Below are positions 17,546-26,160 of a stretch of DNA of 64,000 nucleotides, piece after piece. Every line of letters starts with the position of its first letter. Position 1 is the stretch's first letter. The notes under the pieces were generated by a model. It was not told where the DNA came from and did no database searches. It worked only from the letters and a program-made list of their open reading frames with translations. A program made the translations under genes and the position numbers. Source of the stretch: Pedobacter suwonensis (lineage in GTDB: Bacteria > Bacteroidota > Bacteroidia > Sphingobacteriales > Sphingobacteriaceae); contig NZ_FOJM01000017.1 in NCBI RefSeq assembly GCF_900111825.1, positions 1 through 64,000 on the forward strand, given 5' to 3'.

Positions 17546-18793
17546 ATGAAATTACTTTACATCATCGGAATCTGGGGCTATACTTTACTCATCAGGATAT
17601 TCTCATTATTTAATCCAAAGGCAAAATTGTTTATCAATGGCCGCAAAAATATCTTTACCTCGATTGCCCAGAAAGTTAATCCAGCAGAAAAACATGTATG
17701 GTTTCATTTTGCTTCTTTAGGCGAATTTGAACAAGGCCGGCCGGTTTTAGAAAAACTGAAAGCTCTTTACCCGACAAAGAAAATTGTAGTTACTTTTTTC
17801 TCACCTTCGGGATACGAGATTAGAAAAAATTATGCCTTGGCTGACGTATTTTATCTCCCGATTGATACTGCGGCTAACGCTAAACGTTTCATAGCAGCCA
17901 TTAACCCTGAAATGGCGATTTTTACCAAATATGAATTTTGGCATTTCTATTTTAAGGAACTAAAAGTCAAGGGCATTCCTTTATATGTGATTTCCGGGAT
18001 TTTCAGAGAAAGTCAGGTGTTTTTTAAATGGTATGGCAGCTTTTACCGGAACATATTAAAATCGGTCACCTACTTTTTTGTGCAAAATGAGGAAAGCGCA
18101 AACCTTTTAAAATCAATCGAATTAAATGATGTGACCATTAGTGGCGATACCCGTTTCGACAGGGTTTACGAAAATGCGCAATCACCAAAACAGCTCGATA
18201 TTATTGAAAGCTTTATCGGTAGCGCCCCTACTTTAGTTTGCGGAAGTACCTGGCCCGAAGATGAAAAAATATTATCTGCATTACCTCGGCAATATCCGAA
18301 TTGGAAATTTATCATTGCCCCACACGAGATCCACGAAAGCCATATAGAAAGTATTGAGAAACAGTTTTCAGTTGGCAGTGTACGGTTTTCAGTTTTCAGT
18401 TCCCAGTCAGAAGTCAGCAGTTCTCAACGCTCAAATCTAAAATCTCAAATTTTAATCATCGACAACATTGGTATGCTTTCGTCATTATATCAATATGGTA
18501 AGCTGGCCTATATCGGCGGCGGCTTCGGCATAGGTATTCACAACACTTTAGAAGCTGCTGCATTTGGGTTACCGGTAATTTTCGGACCTAAATACGATAA
18601 ATTTCAGGAAGCAAAAGATCTTATTGCCATCGGTGCGGCGAGAAGCATAACATCAGCTGAAGAACTAATTGATGCCTTTAATGCTTTTGCAAGCGATCGA
18701 CACGCAGCGAATGCGGCCAGCAAATATGTGGGGGATAACAAAGGGGCAACAGGTCAGATTGTTTCTGTAATTACTCAACCAGATCAGCCTTAG
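17546..18793 (+). CDS. waaA: 3-deoxy-D-manno-octulosonic acid (Kdo) transferase
   Basis: The 415-residue membrane-associated GT30 enzyme transfers Kdo to lipid A precursor. It has an N-terminal hydrophobic anchor, the catalytic Glu in FASLGEFEQGRP (about residues 57-68), SGIFRESQVFFKWYG, and the CMP-Kdo-binding GGGFGIGIHNTLEAAAFGLPVIFGP. Residues about 273-303 are a Ser/Phe/Gln-rich insertion coded by imperfect CAGTTTTCAGTT repeats (18364-18450), unlike the rest. The gene overlaps the convergent gluconokinase gene by 23 bases. A TATCTTGG box lies 9 bases before the ATG. Confidence 0.93.
   Translation: MKLLYIIGIWGYTLLIRIFSLFNPKAKLFINGRKNIFTSIAQKVNPAEKHVWFHFASLGEFEQGRPVLEKLKALYPTKKIVVTFFSPSGYEIRKNYALADVFYLPIDTAANAKRFIAAINPEMAIFTKYEFWHFYFKELKVKGIPLYVISGIFRESQVFFKWYGSFYRNILKSVTYFFVQNEESANLLKSIELNDVTISGDTRFDRVYENAQSPKQLDIIESFIGSAPTLVCGSTWPEDEKILSALPRQYPNWKFIIAPHEIHESHIESIEKQFSVGSVRFSVFSSQSEVSSSQRSNLKSQILIIDNIGMLSSLYQYGKLAYIGGGFGIGIHNTLEAAAFGLPVIFGPKYDKFQEAKDLIAIGAARSITSAEELIDAFNAFASDRHAANAASKYVGDNKGATGQIVSVITQPDQP
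18364..18450 (+). repeat. Simple-sequence tract inside waaA
   Basis: Imperfect repetition of TTTTCAGTT / CAGTC-like units, of the kind usually seen between genes in this group, is here read in frame as Ser/Phe/Gln-rich protein within waaA. Confidence 0.6.
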
Positions 18794-19277
18794 CAATTTC
18801 TTCAACTATTTCAGATATACTTTGGTCAATAGAAACGGTAAATACATCCGGTTCATCTGCTTGTGGCTCTTCTAAGGTTTCAAACTGGCTTTGTAATAAG
18901 CTGGAAGGCATGTATTGATGACTGCGTTTAACAATGCGATCGTGGATCAAATCGAAACTTCCTTTCAGATACACAAAATGTATGGATTTATTATCTGCTC
19001 TCAACAGATCCCGGTAAGATTTTTTAAGTGCAGAACAGGCGATAATACAATTGCCTCCATTGTGAGCATGTTCACGGCCAACTTTAGCAATCAACTGTAG
19101 CCAATCTAAGCGATCAGCATCTGTCAAAGCAATCCCAGCTGCCATTTTATCTACGTTCCGTTGTGAATGCAGGTTATCACCATCTATAAATTCCGCATTT
19201 ATTTTTGGGGCCAGGGCTTTTCCGATTACTGTTTTACCACTTCCTGATACGCCCATTAAAATAATAAAACTTCCCAT
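18771..19277 (-). CDS. Gluconokinase, GntK type
   Basis: The 168-residue P-loop kinase has Walker A GVSGSGKT at residues 9-16 and the family motifs FIDGDNLHSQRNVDKMAAGIALTD and IACSALKKSYRDLLR. It phosphorylates gluconate to 6-phosphogluconate. Its 3' end overlaps waaA by 23 bases (convergent). Eight bases separate it from ferrochelatase upstream on the same strand, so the two may share a transcript. Confidence 0.92.
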   Translation of the reverse strand: MGSFIILMGVSGSGKTVIGKALAPKINAEFIDGDNLHSQRNVDKMAAGIALTDADRLDWLQLIAKVGREHAHNGGNCIIACSALKKSYRDLLRADNKSIHFVYLKGSFDLIHDRIVKRSHQYMPSSLLQSQFETLEEPQADEPDVFTVSIDQSISEIVEEIAKADLVE

Positions 19278-19284
19278 CGTTGAT

Positions 19285-20295
19285 CTATTTTACCATTCCG
19301 GCCAAAGCCTCAATAAATACAGGACTATCGTTTAAACTTTCCACCAACTGAACATGTTCGCCACCCAACGCTTTAAATTCTTCGTGGTATTCTACCGTGA
19401 TTTCGTAAAGCGTTTCCAAACAATCAGCCACAAAAGCCGGGCTAAAAACTAAAAGGCGTTTTTTGCCTTCGGCAGCCAATTTCTTTAACACATCGGTAGT
19501 GTAAGGCTGTACCCATGGTTCCTTACCTAAACGGGACTGAAAACAAACAGTATATTGATCTTTTGACAGGTTTAATTCCTGAGCGATTAACCTGGCGGTA
19601 TCATGTCCCTGGGCAGAATAGCAGAATTTATTAGTATCATTTAATGTTTGGCAGCAATCGGCATTTTTTAAACAATAACTCCCGGTATGATCGCATTTTA
19701 AAAGCTGACGTTCTGGTAAGCCGTGGAAACTAAACAATACGTGGTCATAACTTTCTACGTGATGTTTTCTTGCATTTTCGGCAAAAACTTTTATCATTAA
19801 TTCGTTATCGTGGAATGAATTAATGAAAGAGATGGGGGGAACTGTTGGCCATTTACTCACCAATTCCATTACCAGCTGCATTACCGAACCGGTACTGGCA
19901 GAAGCATATTGTGGAAACATGGGGATTACCTGTATACTTTCTACCAAACCTGCTTTTAAATTGGCCAGAGCAGAGGCAATAGATGGATTTTGGTAACGCA
20001 TAGCCAGTTCTACATGGTATTCATCACCTAATCTTTCCTGAAGCATTTTAGCCTGTACCCTGCTGTAAAACAGCAACGGTGAGCCATCTTCATTCCAGAT
20101 TTCTTTATATAATTTTGCAGTTTTAGGACTACGGAAGGGAACAATAATACCTTTAACCAATAATGTCCTGTTCAGTTTGGGAATATCGATTACCCTTTCA
20201 TCCATTAAAAATTGGTCTAAGTATCTTCTAACATCAGCTGTTGCCGGACTATCAGGTGTTCCTAAATTTACCAGTAAAATTCCCTTTTTGCTCAT
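19285..20295 (-). CDS. hemH: Ferrochelatase
   Basis: The 336-residue enzyme inserts Fe2+ into protoporphyrin IX (or acts on coproporphyrin III in related lineages). Motifs seen: LLVNLGTPDSP at 6-16, PMFPQYASASTGS, the catalytic His in LFSFHGLPERQL, and QSRLGKEPWVQPYT. Cys residues in CDHTGSYCLKNADCCQT, mid-protein, could bind a [2Fe-2S] cluster, as in some ferrochelatases; this is an inference. A TATTCTTG box is six bases before the ATG. Confidence 0.95.
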   Translation of the reverse strand: MSKKGILLVNLGTPDSPATADVRRYLDQFLMDERVIDIPKLNRTLLVKGIIVPFRSPKTAKLYKEIWNEDGSPLLFYSRVQAKMLQERLGDEYHVELAMRYQNPSIASALANLKAGLVESIQVIPMFPQYASASTGSVMQLVMELVSKWPTVPPISFINSFHDNELMIKVFAENARKHHVESYDHVLFSFHGLPERQLLKCDHTGSYCLKNADCCQTLNDTNKFCYSAQGHDTARLIAQELNLSKDQYTVCFQSRLGKEPWVQPYTTDVLKKLAAEGKKRLLVFSPAFVADCLETLYEITVEYHEEFKALGGEHVQLVESLNDSPVFIEALAGMVK

Positions 20296-20752
20296 TTATA
20301 CCAAGAATATGTTTTGTGGCGCAAATATCGCCTTTTTATTGCTTTTTCCCTATGTAAAAATTTAATGGCCGCCATTTTTTGGTCAAAAAACTTGTATTGG
20401 CTACCTATTTATTAGAAAAGCGAAGATAGCAAGTACATTTAAGTATGGTCCTGCCTTCCCTACAATCTTTTTGTGGCAGGTAATGCTATTTAAACGTTCA
20501 TACCTCAAAAAGGATTTTCGTCCAGTCAGGTTTATGTACGCAGTTTTGTGCAAGTTTTTAACGTTTTTAGACCTTATTAACTCTTATTTGTAGCGGCTAC
20601 TATCGCTGTGCAGCCGGATTTTACTATCTGACAGTTGGAGAAACCAGCAAAAGATTCTTTAGGAAATTAGAGGTTGTTTATTTAGTGTAAGGTAAAAACA
20701 TCTTACGCTATGATCAGATGTTGCTAACCCGGCCTCACTACTGATGATACTG
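20296..20752. other. Intergenic region between hemH and crtW
   Basis: It contains one copy of the dispersed structured repeat (20450-20533). I saw no gene or clear terminator in the rest. Confidence 0.5.
20450..20533 (-). repeat. Dispersed structured repeat, copy 3
   Basis: On the minus strand it begins TAAACCTGACTGGACG and then AAAATCCTTTTTG. It ends CAAAAAGATTGTAGGGAAGGCAGG. The inner AATCCTTTTTG and CAAAAAGATT arms can pair, as in copies 4 and 5. Confidence 0.75.
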
Positions 20753-21427
20753 TTATCCCTTCGTTTTATAAAGCTGCCACCAGGGCATACCTGGCTTTTG
20801 ATGGTGCTCAAAGTGATAACCAAAAAAGTAACAGGTTATAAAAGCTACAAAATGGTTTTTCTGTAACGTATTCGAATGGTATTCATTATCATGCTCTCCT
20901 CTATGAGGCAAATATGTTCCAAAATAAAAGAGTTGAAAAGTGCTTAACAAAGATGGCAGTACCCAAAATAGTAAGAGATTTTTTTCATCAATCCAGATTT
21001 TTAAAACATTAAAAGCTATGGCCATAATAACCAATTGAATAATGGTAACATAATTTAACATAAAACGGAAATACCATTTCCAAAAGCCATGTGGCGCAAA
21101 ATCCGGATCCTTTTCAGTATGTACATGACGGTGATGTTGGTGATGTTTCGCATACAAACGGTTATAAAAAAAACCAGCGTAGAGAAAAACAGATAGATAA
21201 CCAATAAAATTATTCGCCTTTGTGTTCGGCGCTATTGTTCCATGCATGGCATCGTGGGCGGTTATAAACAAGCCGGTGTACAAGTGCATCTGAACAAAAA
21301 CCATGAGATAAACCAAAGGATTGCTCCATTTAAAATCCCATATCAGCAAAAAATAAAGAGAAATAAACCAACAGGTAATTACGGTTAACGCAACCAGAAT
21401 TCCGGCATATGGATTTATCTTTTTCAA
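20753..21427 (-). CDS. crtW: Beta-carotene ketolase, CrtW type
   Basis: The 224-residue integral membrane diiron enzyme has the CrtW histidine boxes: HDAMH at 58-62, HHQHHRHVH at 95-103, YFGTYLPHR at 168-176, and YHFEHHQKPGMPWW at 204-217. CrtW adds a keto group at C4 of a beta-ionone ring. With CruF-like and CrtD-like genes nearby, the likely substrate is a monocyclic (gamma-type) carotene, but beta-carotene is possible. A head-to-head REP-like pair separates it from ispH. Confidence 0.85.
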   Translation of the reverse strand: MKKINPYAGILVALTVITCWFISLYFLLIWDFKWSNPLVYLMVFVQMHLYTGLFITAHDAMHGTIAPNTKANNFIGYLSVFLYAGFFYNRLYAKHHQHHRHVHTEKDPDFAPHGFWKWYFRFMLNYVTIIQLVIMAIAFNVLKIWIDEKNLLLFWVLPSLLSTFQLFYFGTYLPHRGEHDNEYHSNTLQKNHFVAFITCYFFGYHFEHHQKPGMPWWQLYKTKG

Positions 21428-21450
21428 TTTTTTATATCAAAATATGTGAT

Positions 21451-21534
21451 CGTCATCTCGAGCGAAGTGCAACGAAGTCGAGAGATCTATCAAAGCAGAT
21501 CTCTCCATTCCACTGCGTTACAGTCGAGATGACG
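21451..21534. repeat. Head-to-head pair of CGTCATCTCGA...AGATCT repeats
   Basis: A unit starting CGTCATCTCGAGCGAAG and ending GAGAGATCT is followed after a short loop by its inverted partner, AGATCTCTCC ... TCGAGATGACG. Single copies of the same unit lie at 49109-49148 and 50466-50500. This can fold into a long hairpin between crtW and ispH. Confidence 0.85.
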
Positions 21535-21571
21535 ATTCTACTATAGAATACTTATCAGATCTTCTTATAAT

Positions 21572-22423
21572 CTAATACTGCTCCAAAGCGGCTTTAACAT
21601 TTTCCATCAGCCACATTGGGGTAGAGGTAGCTCCGCAGATACCTACCCTATCGTTTTCAGCAAACCAGCCTTGCTCCAACTCTTCTACATTCGAAATGAA
21701 GTAAGAATTAGCATTATATTTCTTACAAACATCATAAAGCACTTTTCCGTTTGAAGATTTCTTTCCCGAAACAAAAACGATCTTATCATAATGACTCACA
21801 AAATCTTCCAGTTCTTCATATCGGTTAGATACTTGTCTGCAAATGGTATCGTTGGCCTTAACTTCGTAACCACGACTCAATAATTCATCTTTAATGTGAT
21901 AGAATTTATCGGTGCTTTTAGTAGTTTGGCTGTATAAGGTAAATTTAGCCGGAAGCTCAACCTGATCTAATTCGGCCAAATCCTGAAAAACAATGGCTTT
22001 ACCAGCTGTTTGGCCTTGTAATCCGATCACTTCAGCATGGCCATGCTTACCAAAAATAAGAACCTGCTCATTATCATCATGCGAATTTTTAATCCTGTTC
22101 TGTAATTTAAGCACAACCGGGCATGAAGCATCTATTAATGTAAGGTTATTTTCTAAAGCCAGTTGATAGGTTGAAGGTGCCTCACCGTGTGCCCTGATCA
22201 AAACTTTTTCGTTCTTTAAGTTTTTTAGGAACTCATGATCGATAATTTTTAATCCGCGATTGGTTAAACGCGCTACTTCTTCATCATTATGCACAATATC
22301 GCCAAGGCAATATAAATAACCTTCGTTATCCAGAATGTCTTCTGCCATTTCTATAGCATATACTACGCCAAAGCAAAAGCCTGATGATTTATCGATATTA
22401 ACCTGTAAGTTTAGATTGCTCAT
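21572..22423 (-). CDS. ispH: 4-hydroxy-3-methylbut-2-enyl diphosphate reductase
   Basis: The 283-residue Fe-S enzyme performs the last step of the MEP pathway, giving IPP and DMAPP. Cluster cysteines are at 17 (GFCFGV), 101 (DASCPVV) and 195 (NDTICRQVSNR). RAHGEAP (78-83) and GKHGHAEV are also present. It supplies isoprenoid precursors for the carotenoid genes on either side. Direction and spacing suggest it may be read with the toxin-antitoxin remnant or from its own promoter. Confidence 0.95.
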   Translation of the reverse strand: MSNLNLQVNIDKSSGFCFGVVYAIEMAEDILDNEGYLYCLGDIVHNDEEVARLTNRGLKIIDHEFLKNLKNEKVLIRAHGEAPSTYQLALENNLTLIDASCPVVLKLQNRIKNSHDDNEQVLIFGKHGHAEVIGLQGQTAGKAIVFQDLAELDQVELPAKFTLYSQTTKSTDKFYHIKDELLSRGYEVKANDTICRQVSNRYEELEDFVSHYDKIVFVSGKKSSNGKVLYDVCKKYNANSYFISNVEELEQGWFAENDRVGICGATSTPMWLMENVKAALEQY

Positions 22424-22440
22424 TTTTTTCTTAGGATTAG

Positions 22441-22721
22441 TTATTTATCATGGTAGTGTCCCTTTGCAGAAATTACAAATACAGCAATAATCTCTTCATC
22501 AATTCTATAAACTAATCTATCTTTTTATTTACTTGCCTTGACCAATAACCGGAAAATTCAAATTTTAACTGTTCAGGTTTACCTACACCTGATTTTGGAT
22601 GAATACTTAATTCTATAAAAATTTGCTGAAGTTTTTTAATGGAAGCTTTGTCTCCTGATTTAAAAATCTCAGCTAATTGCTTTTTAGCTTGATCTGTAAT
22701 GTCTACAAAATACTTTCCCAT
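22441..22721 (-). pseudogene. Frameshifted YoeB/Txe-type toxin
   Basis: The start (22721) gives 69 residues ending ...FSGYWSRQVNKKID and a stop at 22512. The next frame continues RLVYRIDEEIIAVFVISAKGHYHDK to a stop at 22441. Intact YoeB proteins read NKKDRLVY... and end near KGHY, where the catalytic His and Tyr lie. Loss of one A in the run AATAAAAAGAT explains the break. The truncated product lacks the catalytic end and should not cleave mRNA. A sequencing error or frameshifting at the A-run is possible. Confidence 0.8.
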
Positions 22722-22912
22722 ATATTTTGAACATCCTTAACCCTTGTTAAACGTCCATTTTTTATATCTTCTTCTCCTTTGGCTATGTCATTTATGAATT
22801 CACGACTATAGCTCTTCTCTTTTTTAAAAGTTACATTTAATGCTTGTAAAACGGCCTCAACCGCCAAAAGCTGTTTTTTATTTTTAGGCTGTACGATTAG
22901 CGTTTCCATCAT
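22703..22912 (-). CDS. Antitoxin of the YoeB-type pair
   Basis: A 69-residue acidic-to-neutral protein. Its last 19 bases overlap the start of the toxin, the usual antitoxin-first layout. The N-terminal METLIVQPKNKKQLLAVEAVLQAL and C-terminal GRLTRVKDVQNIWESIL resemble small DUF2683-type antitoxins of RelE/YoeB toxins in Bacteroidota. It should bind the toxin and autoregulate. With the toxin frameshifted, this antitoxin is orphaned or protects against related toxins elsewhere. Confidence 0.75.
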   Translation of the reverse strand: MMETLIVQPKNKKQLLAVEAVLQALNVTFKKEKSYSREFINDIAKGEEDIKNGRLTRVKDVQNIWESIL

Positions 22913-22940
22913 GCAAATTAATTAGAATTAACATACAAAA

Positions 22941-23615
22941 TTAAGCAAAAATATTTGTTCCGGTTGTCATGTATAAGACAACAAAAAAGATTAGCTGTGA
23001 GGCAAACATAGTCACACCAATATATTTCTGCTGTTTTAAGCCTAAAGCATAATAAAACTTCAGCAAAATTACCGAAACAATAAACCAGGCCACATAATTC
23101 TGAACCGGAATTTCGTGCCAGTCCCAATGCCAGTAATCGAACTTCATAGCCACCGGTTCTAAAAAGAAATCAAGCCCCACAAGTGCAAAGGCCCCTATAA
23201 CCGATGCCAAAATACTATGTCTGATTTTTATACTTTTCATCATTTGTCCAATACTGAATATCAGGATCACCCAGTTCACACCCATTAGCAATGGAACTGC
23301 AGCAACTTTGTAACCCAGTGTATCACCATAGTAGTAGCTGCCAAATATCTTTCCCGTATGTACGCCCAATACTTCGACTAAAAAGCCACAGAGAAATACT
23401 CCTGAAACGAACAATAATAATCTTTTTACATCGCCATTGTATGAAAAAACAATTATGGCAAACATCAGCAATAAATGAAAAGGGACTAATTTTACAAAAT
23501 AAGGCTGTGCAGCGGGGATTATGAAGCCAAACAAGCCAACTACATGAAAAACGACAATTATTGCAACTGCAATTCTTTTAACCTTTAAATCGTTTTGATC
23601 GTTCTGCCCTTCCAT
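22941..23615 (-). CDS. cruF: Carotenoid biosynthesis protein, CruF-like (DUF422)
   Basis: A 224-residue protein with about seven transmembrane helices. It has the DUF422 signature FLVEVLGVHTGKIFGSYYYGDTLG near the middle, LMGVNWVILIF, and a C-terminal helix pair. CruF is the carotenoid 1',2'-hydratase that adds water to the acyclic psi end of gamma-type carotenes. Its start overlaps the end of the glycosyltransferase gene by 31 bases, as CruF and glycosyltransferase genes pair in other bacteria. Related DUF422 proteins include bacterioruberin hydratases, so the exact substrate is inferred. Confidence 0.75.
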   Translation of the reverse strand: MEGQNDQNDLKVKRIAVAIIVVFHVVGLFGFIIPAAQPYFVKLVPFHLLLMFAIIVFSYNGDVKRLLLFVSGVFLCGFLVEVLGVHTGKIFGSYYYGDTLGYKVAAVPLLMGVNWVILIFSIGQMMKSIKIRHSILASVIGAFALVGLDFFLEPVAMKFDYWHWDWHEIPVQNYVAWFIVSVILLKFYYALGLKQQKYIGVTMFASQLIFFVVLYMTTGTNIFA

Positions 23616-24682
23616 GTGCTCGTTTTAAAAATGTGTTTTTTTATAGAAATGAGTGAAATGATTAAGAAGAACAACATCTGTAAAGGATGTAGAATCAGAT
23701 TTATCAAAACACGCTGTCCGGATAAATAGGAAATCATCATTCTGCTTAATACTATTAAAGTTAATGGTAATACAAGTAAAGTAACATTAAAGTTTAAGAT
23801 CAAAACCAATGGTCCTACCGTTACCAAAAGCTGGTAAAGTAATAATATTATGATGTTATTACCAAAACCTGCAAGTAAATTTTTACTAAAGCCATTTATG
23901 CTTTCGCTCAAATTCTTATACATTCTGCAATAAATCAATCCGTTGCCCAGAAGTGCTTCTGCATTAAATTTTTCCTGTTTTACCAGTTTCATAATTTCCA
24001 CATCTTCCACAACATGATGTTTAACCCGCTCATGCCAACGGTTTTCTTTATAATTATGGGCATTAAAAAACATACATTGCCCACTGGCTGCTGCAAAAGC
24101 CGGATTTTTAGAAAGCTTCACCAATCGCAAAGGCAATAAATTCAACAGGATAAAATGCATCAAAGGCACAGTTAACCATTCACCTATCGATTTCATTGTT
24201 TGATTGGTAAAAACGCTGAGTAACGTAAGGCTTGCAATTTCCATCCTGCTGATGAGGCTGTTGATCAATCCTCTTTTAATGGTTTCATCAGCATCAATGA
24301 ATAATAAGTATTTACCGGTGGCCAATTCGCTAAGCTGGTGACAGGCATAGTTTTTACCCAACCAGTCTGGAGGTAACGCTTTACCACTTACCACCTTGAA
24401 TTTCGGATTATCAAGGCAAAATTTTTCGACTACCCCGAAAGTATTATCATTGCTGTTATCATCCAAAACAAAAACCTCATAATTGGTATAATCCTGATTT
24501 TTTATCGAAATAAGCAATTCTAAAATATTCTCCGCCTCATTTCTTGCAGGAATGAGAATCGAAACCAGGTCATGATGATGTTTAACTACCCTTGGCAACT
24601 TTGGGTTAGAAAGGAAATTGAAAACCGTAACCGAAACGCGGATGACCAGAAAAATTAAAACGGCGTAAATAAAAACTGTCAT
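23585..24682 (-). CDS. GT2 glycosyltransferase of the carotenoid cluster
   Basis: The 365-residue protein has an N-terminal membrane helix (1-20), a GT2 domain with VSILIPARNEAENI at about 42-55, and LDDNSNDNT and FIDADE metal-binding acidic motifs. Several C-terminal helices follow. Membrane GT2 proteins beside CruF (CruG/CruC-like) glycosylate the hydroxyl made by CruF. It overlaps CruF by 31 bases and the acyltransferase by ATGA, so the three are translated together. Specificity is inferred from context. Confidence 0.75.
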   Translation of the reverse strand: MTVFIYAVLIFLVIRVSVTVFNFLSNPKLPRVVKHHHDLVSILIPARNEAENILELLISIKNQDYTNYEVFVLDDNSNDNTFGVVEKFCLDNPKFKVVSGKALPPDWLGKNYACHQLSELATGKYLLFIDADETIKRGLINSLISRMEIASLTLLSVFTNQTMKSIGEWLTVPLMHFILLNLLPLRLVKLSKNPAFAAASGQCMFFNAHNYKENRWHERVKHHVVEDVEIMKLVKQEKFNAEALLGNGLIYCRMYKNLSESINGFSKNLLAGFGNNIIILLLYQLLVTVGPLVLILNFNVTLLVLPLTLIVLSRMMISYLSGQRVLINLILHPLQMLFFLIISLISIKKHIFKTSTWKGRTIKTI

Positions 24683-25317
24683 TCAATTAGTTGATTTTGT
24701 TTAACAACCGATTGATCGTAATGTTTATTATAGGCACTTTTTAGCAATTGCAAACTCACATACTCTTCAGTTTCCCAACGCTGTAAATAATTATAAACTG
24801 TAGGCTTTCTCTTGGCAAAATAATCGATAAAAGTAGCAGCAAAAATGATATTGATTTTTTTCTGGCTGGCATTAATGATCTGCATGACCCCTTTTTCAAA
24901 ATTAATACCGTTTAAATGGTTAGAATACAATTTGCCTTGTGGAAATACCAGCACCAGGTTTGCAGGATTATCTAACAATTCGCCTGCATAGTTGAGCGTC
25001 TCCAGCACATCTTTACCTTTATTTTCGGCAGCAAAAGCACCTAAATACTTCAAAAAACCTATTTTAGTGTAGTTCTCGGCATTCACCAAAACATGAAACT
25101 GTTTTTTTAACACTTTTTTGTTGATGTAAAACAGAAAAAAACCATCCCACCAGCTGAAATGATTGGCCAGGATCAAAATAGAAGAATCCGATTTTATTTC
25201 TACTGCATTATAATTGAATGCAGCAAAATCTTTTTTGATAATAAACTGAATATACCATGAGAAAAATTTGAAAATCAGATTATTTTTTCTGGGCTGATAC
25301 ATTTCGGAAAATTGCAA
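24679..25317 (-). CDS. PlsC-like acyltransferase of the carotenoid cluster
   Basis: The 212-residue protein has the acyltransferase motif NHFSWWD at residues 52-58 (NHxxxxD) and FPQGKL at 125-130, equivalent to FPEG. It is the first gene of the acyltransferase-glycosyltransferase-CruF operon, with an ATGA overlap with the next gene. PlsC-like enzymes normally acylate lysophosphatidic acid, but in green bacteria CruD-type relatives acylate carotenoid glucosides. Context favours the second role here; sequence alone does not decide. Confidence 0.75.
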   Translation of the reverse strand: MQFSEMYQPRKNNLIFKFFSWYIQFIIKKDFAAFNYNAVEIKSDSSILILANHFSWWDGFFLFYINKKVLKKQFHVLVNAENYTKIGFLKYLGAFAAENKGKDVLETLNYAGELLDNPANLVLVFPQGKLYSNHLNGINFEKGVMQIINASQKKINIIFAATFIDYFAKRKPTVYNYLQRWETEEYVSLQLLKSAYNKHYDQSVVKQNQLIE

Positions 25318-25402
25318 AAAATTGAGGTTAATTGCAAATGTGTACTATATATAGATGATTAAAAAGATTGTTTTGATGAATTGATGTTCATCGTTTTTAA
25401 CT

Positions 25403-25507
25403 AGGATCAGCGAGATTCACATTTCTGATGTGATGAAAACTGTATAATAATTTCGCAATAAGCAATTCACCACTTTTTTCATACATCCAAGTTCCAAACG
25501 ATGACTA
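25403..25507. repeat. Left REP-like palindromes of the RAYT locus
   Basis: Unit B (25403-25433) reads AGGATCAGCGAGATTCACAT then TTCTGATGTGA, with arms TCACAT/ATGTGA. A degraded unit A (25480-25505) reads CATACATCCAAGTTCCAAACG. They match units at 26281-26311 and 26369-26385 on the other side of the transposase gene. Confidence 0.8.
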
Positions 25508-25613
25508 TAATCTTATTATAACAAACGAATATTTATTTATATTTACTGTAAATCTCCCAAATATTGCATTACCGATGGCATAATTTTATTGAAAGATTTA
25601 AATATCTGTTATT

Positions 25614-26159
25614 ATGGGAGGAAGCAGATACATCATTACGGGTCAGCATCAAACTTATTTCATAACCTGCACAATAGTCGGTTGGATCGATTTATTTACG
25701 CGACCGGAATATAAAAACATAATTGTTGATTCGTTAAAGCACTGTATTGAGTGTAAAGGATTAATACTGAATGCTTGGGTTCTGATGACGAATCACATTC
25801 ATTTTATTGGAAGATGTGAAGAGCCAAATAAAATGTCTGATTTTCTGAGAGATTTTAAAAAATTTACATCTAAAAAACTTGCAACAGCAATTAAGGAAAT
25901 ACCTGAAAGCAGAAAAGATTGGCTTTTAGATAAGTTTAATTTTGAAGCTAGAAAAACCAATAGGGCCGAAAATTATAAAATCTGGCAAGATGACAATCAT
26001 CCTATCGATTTGCAAGAAATAGATGCATATCAAAAACTACATTATATCCATGAGAACCCAGTTAAAGCTGGTATAGTTGAATCTCCTAAACAATATATTT
26101 ACAGTAGCGCCAGGGATTATGCAGGAATTGAGGGTTTAATAAAAATTGAATTGATTTAA
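25614..26159 (+). CDS. REP-associated tyrosine transposase (RAYT, IS200-like Y1)
   Basis: The 181-residue Y1 HUH-type protein has YFITCTIVGWIDLF near the start, the HUH metal-binding NHIHFI (about 60-65), and a C-terminal LHYIHENPVKAGIV carrying the candidate nucleophile Tyr. It ends YSSARDYAG, a typical RAYT ending. RAYTs cut single-stranded REP hairpins. Palindromes on both sides of the gene (25403-25507; 26161-26392) fit this role. The gene is more AT-rich than its neighbours. Confidence 0.92.
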   Translation: MGGSRYIITGQHQTYFITCTIVGWIDLFTRPEYKNIIVDSLKHCIECKGLILNAWVLMTNHIHFIGRCEEPNKMSDFLRDFKKFTSKKLATAIKEIPESRKDWLLDKFNFEARKTNRAENYKIWQDDNHPIDLQEIDAYQKLHYIHENPVKAGIVESPKQYIYSSARDYAGIEGLIKIELI

Positions 26160-26160
26160 A

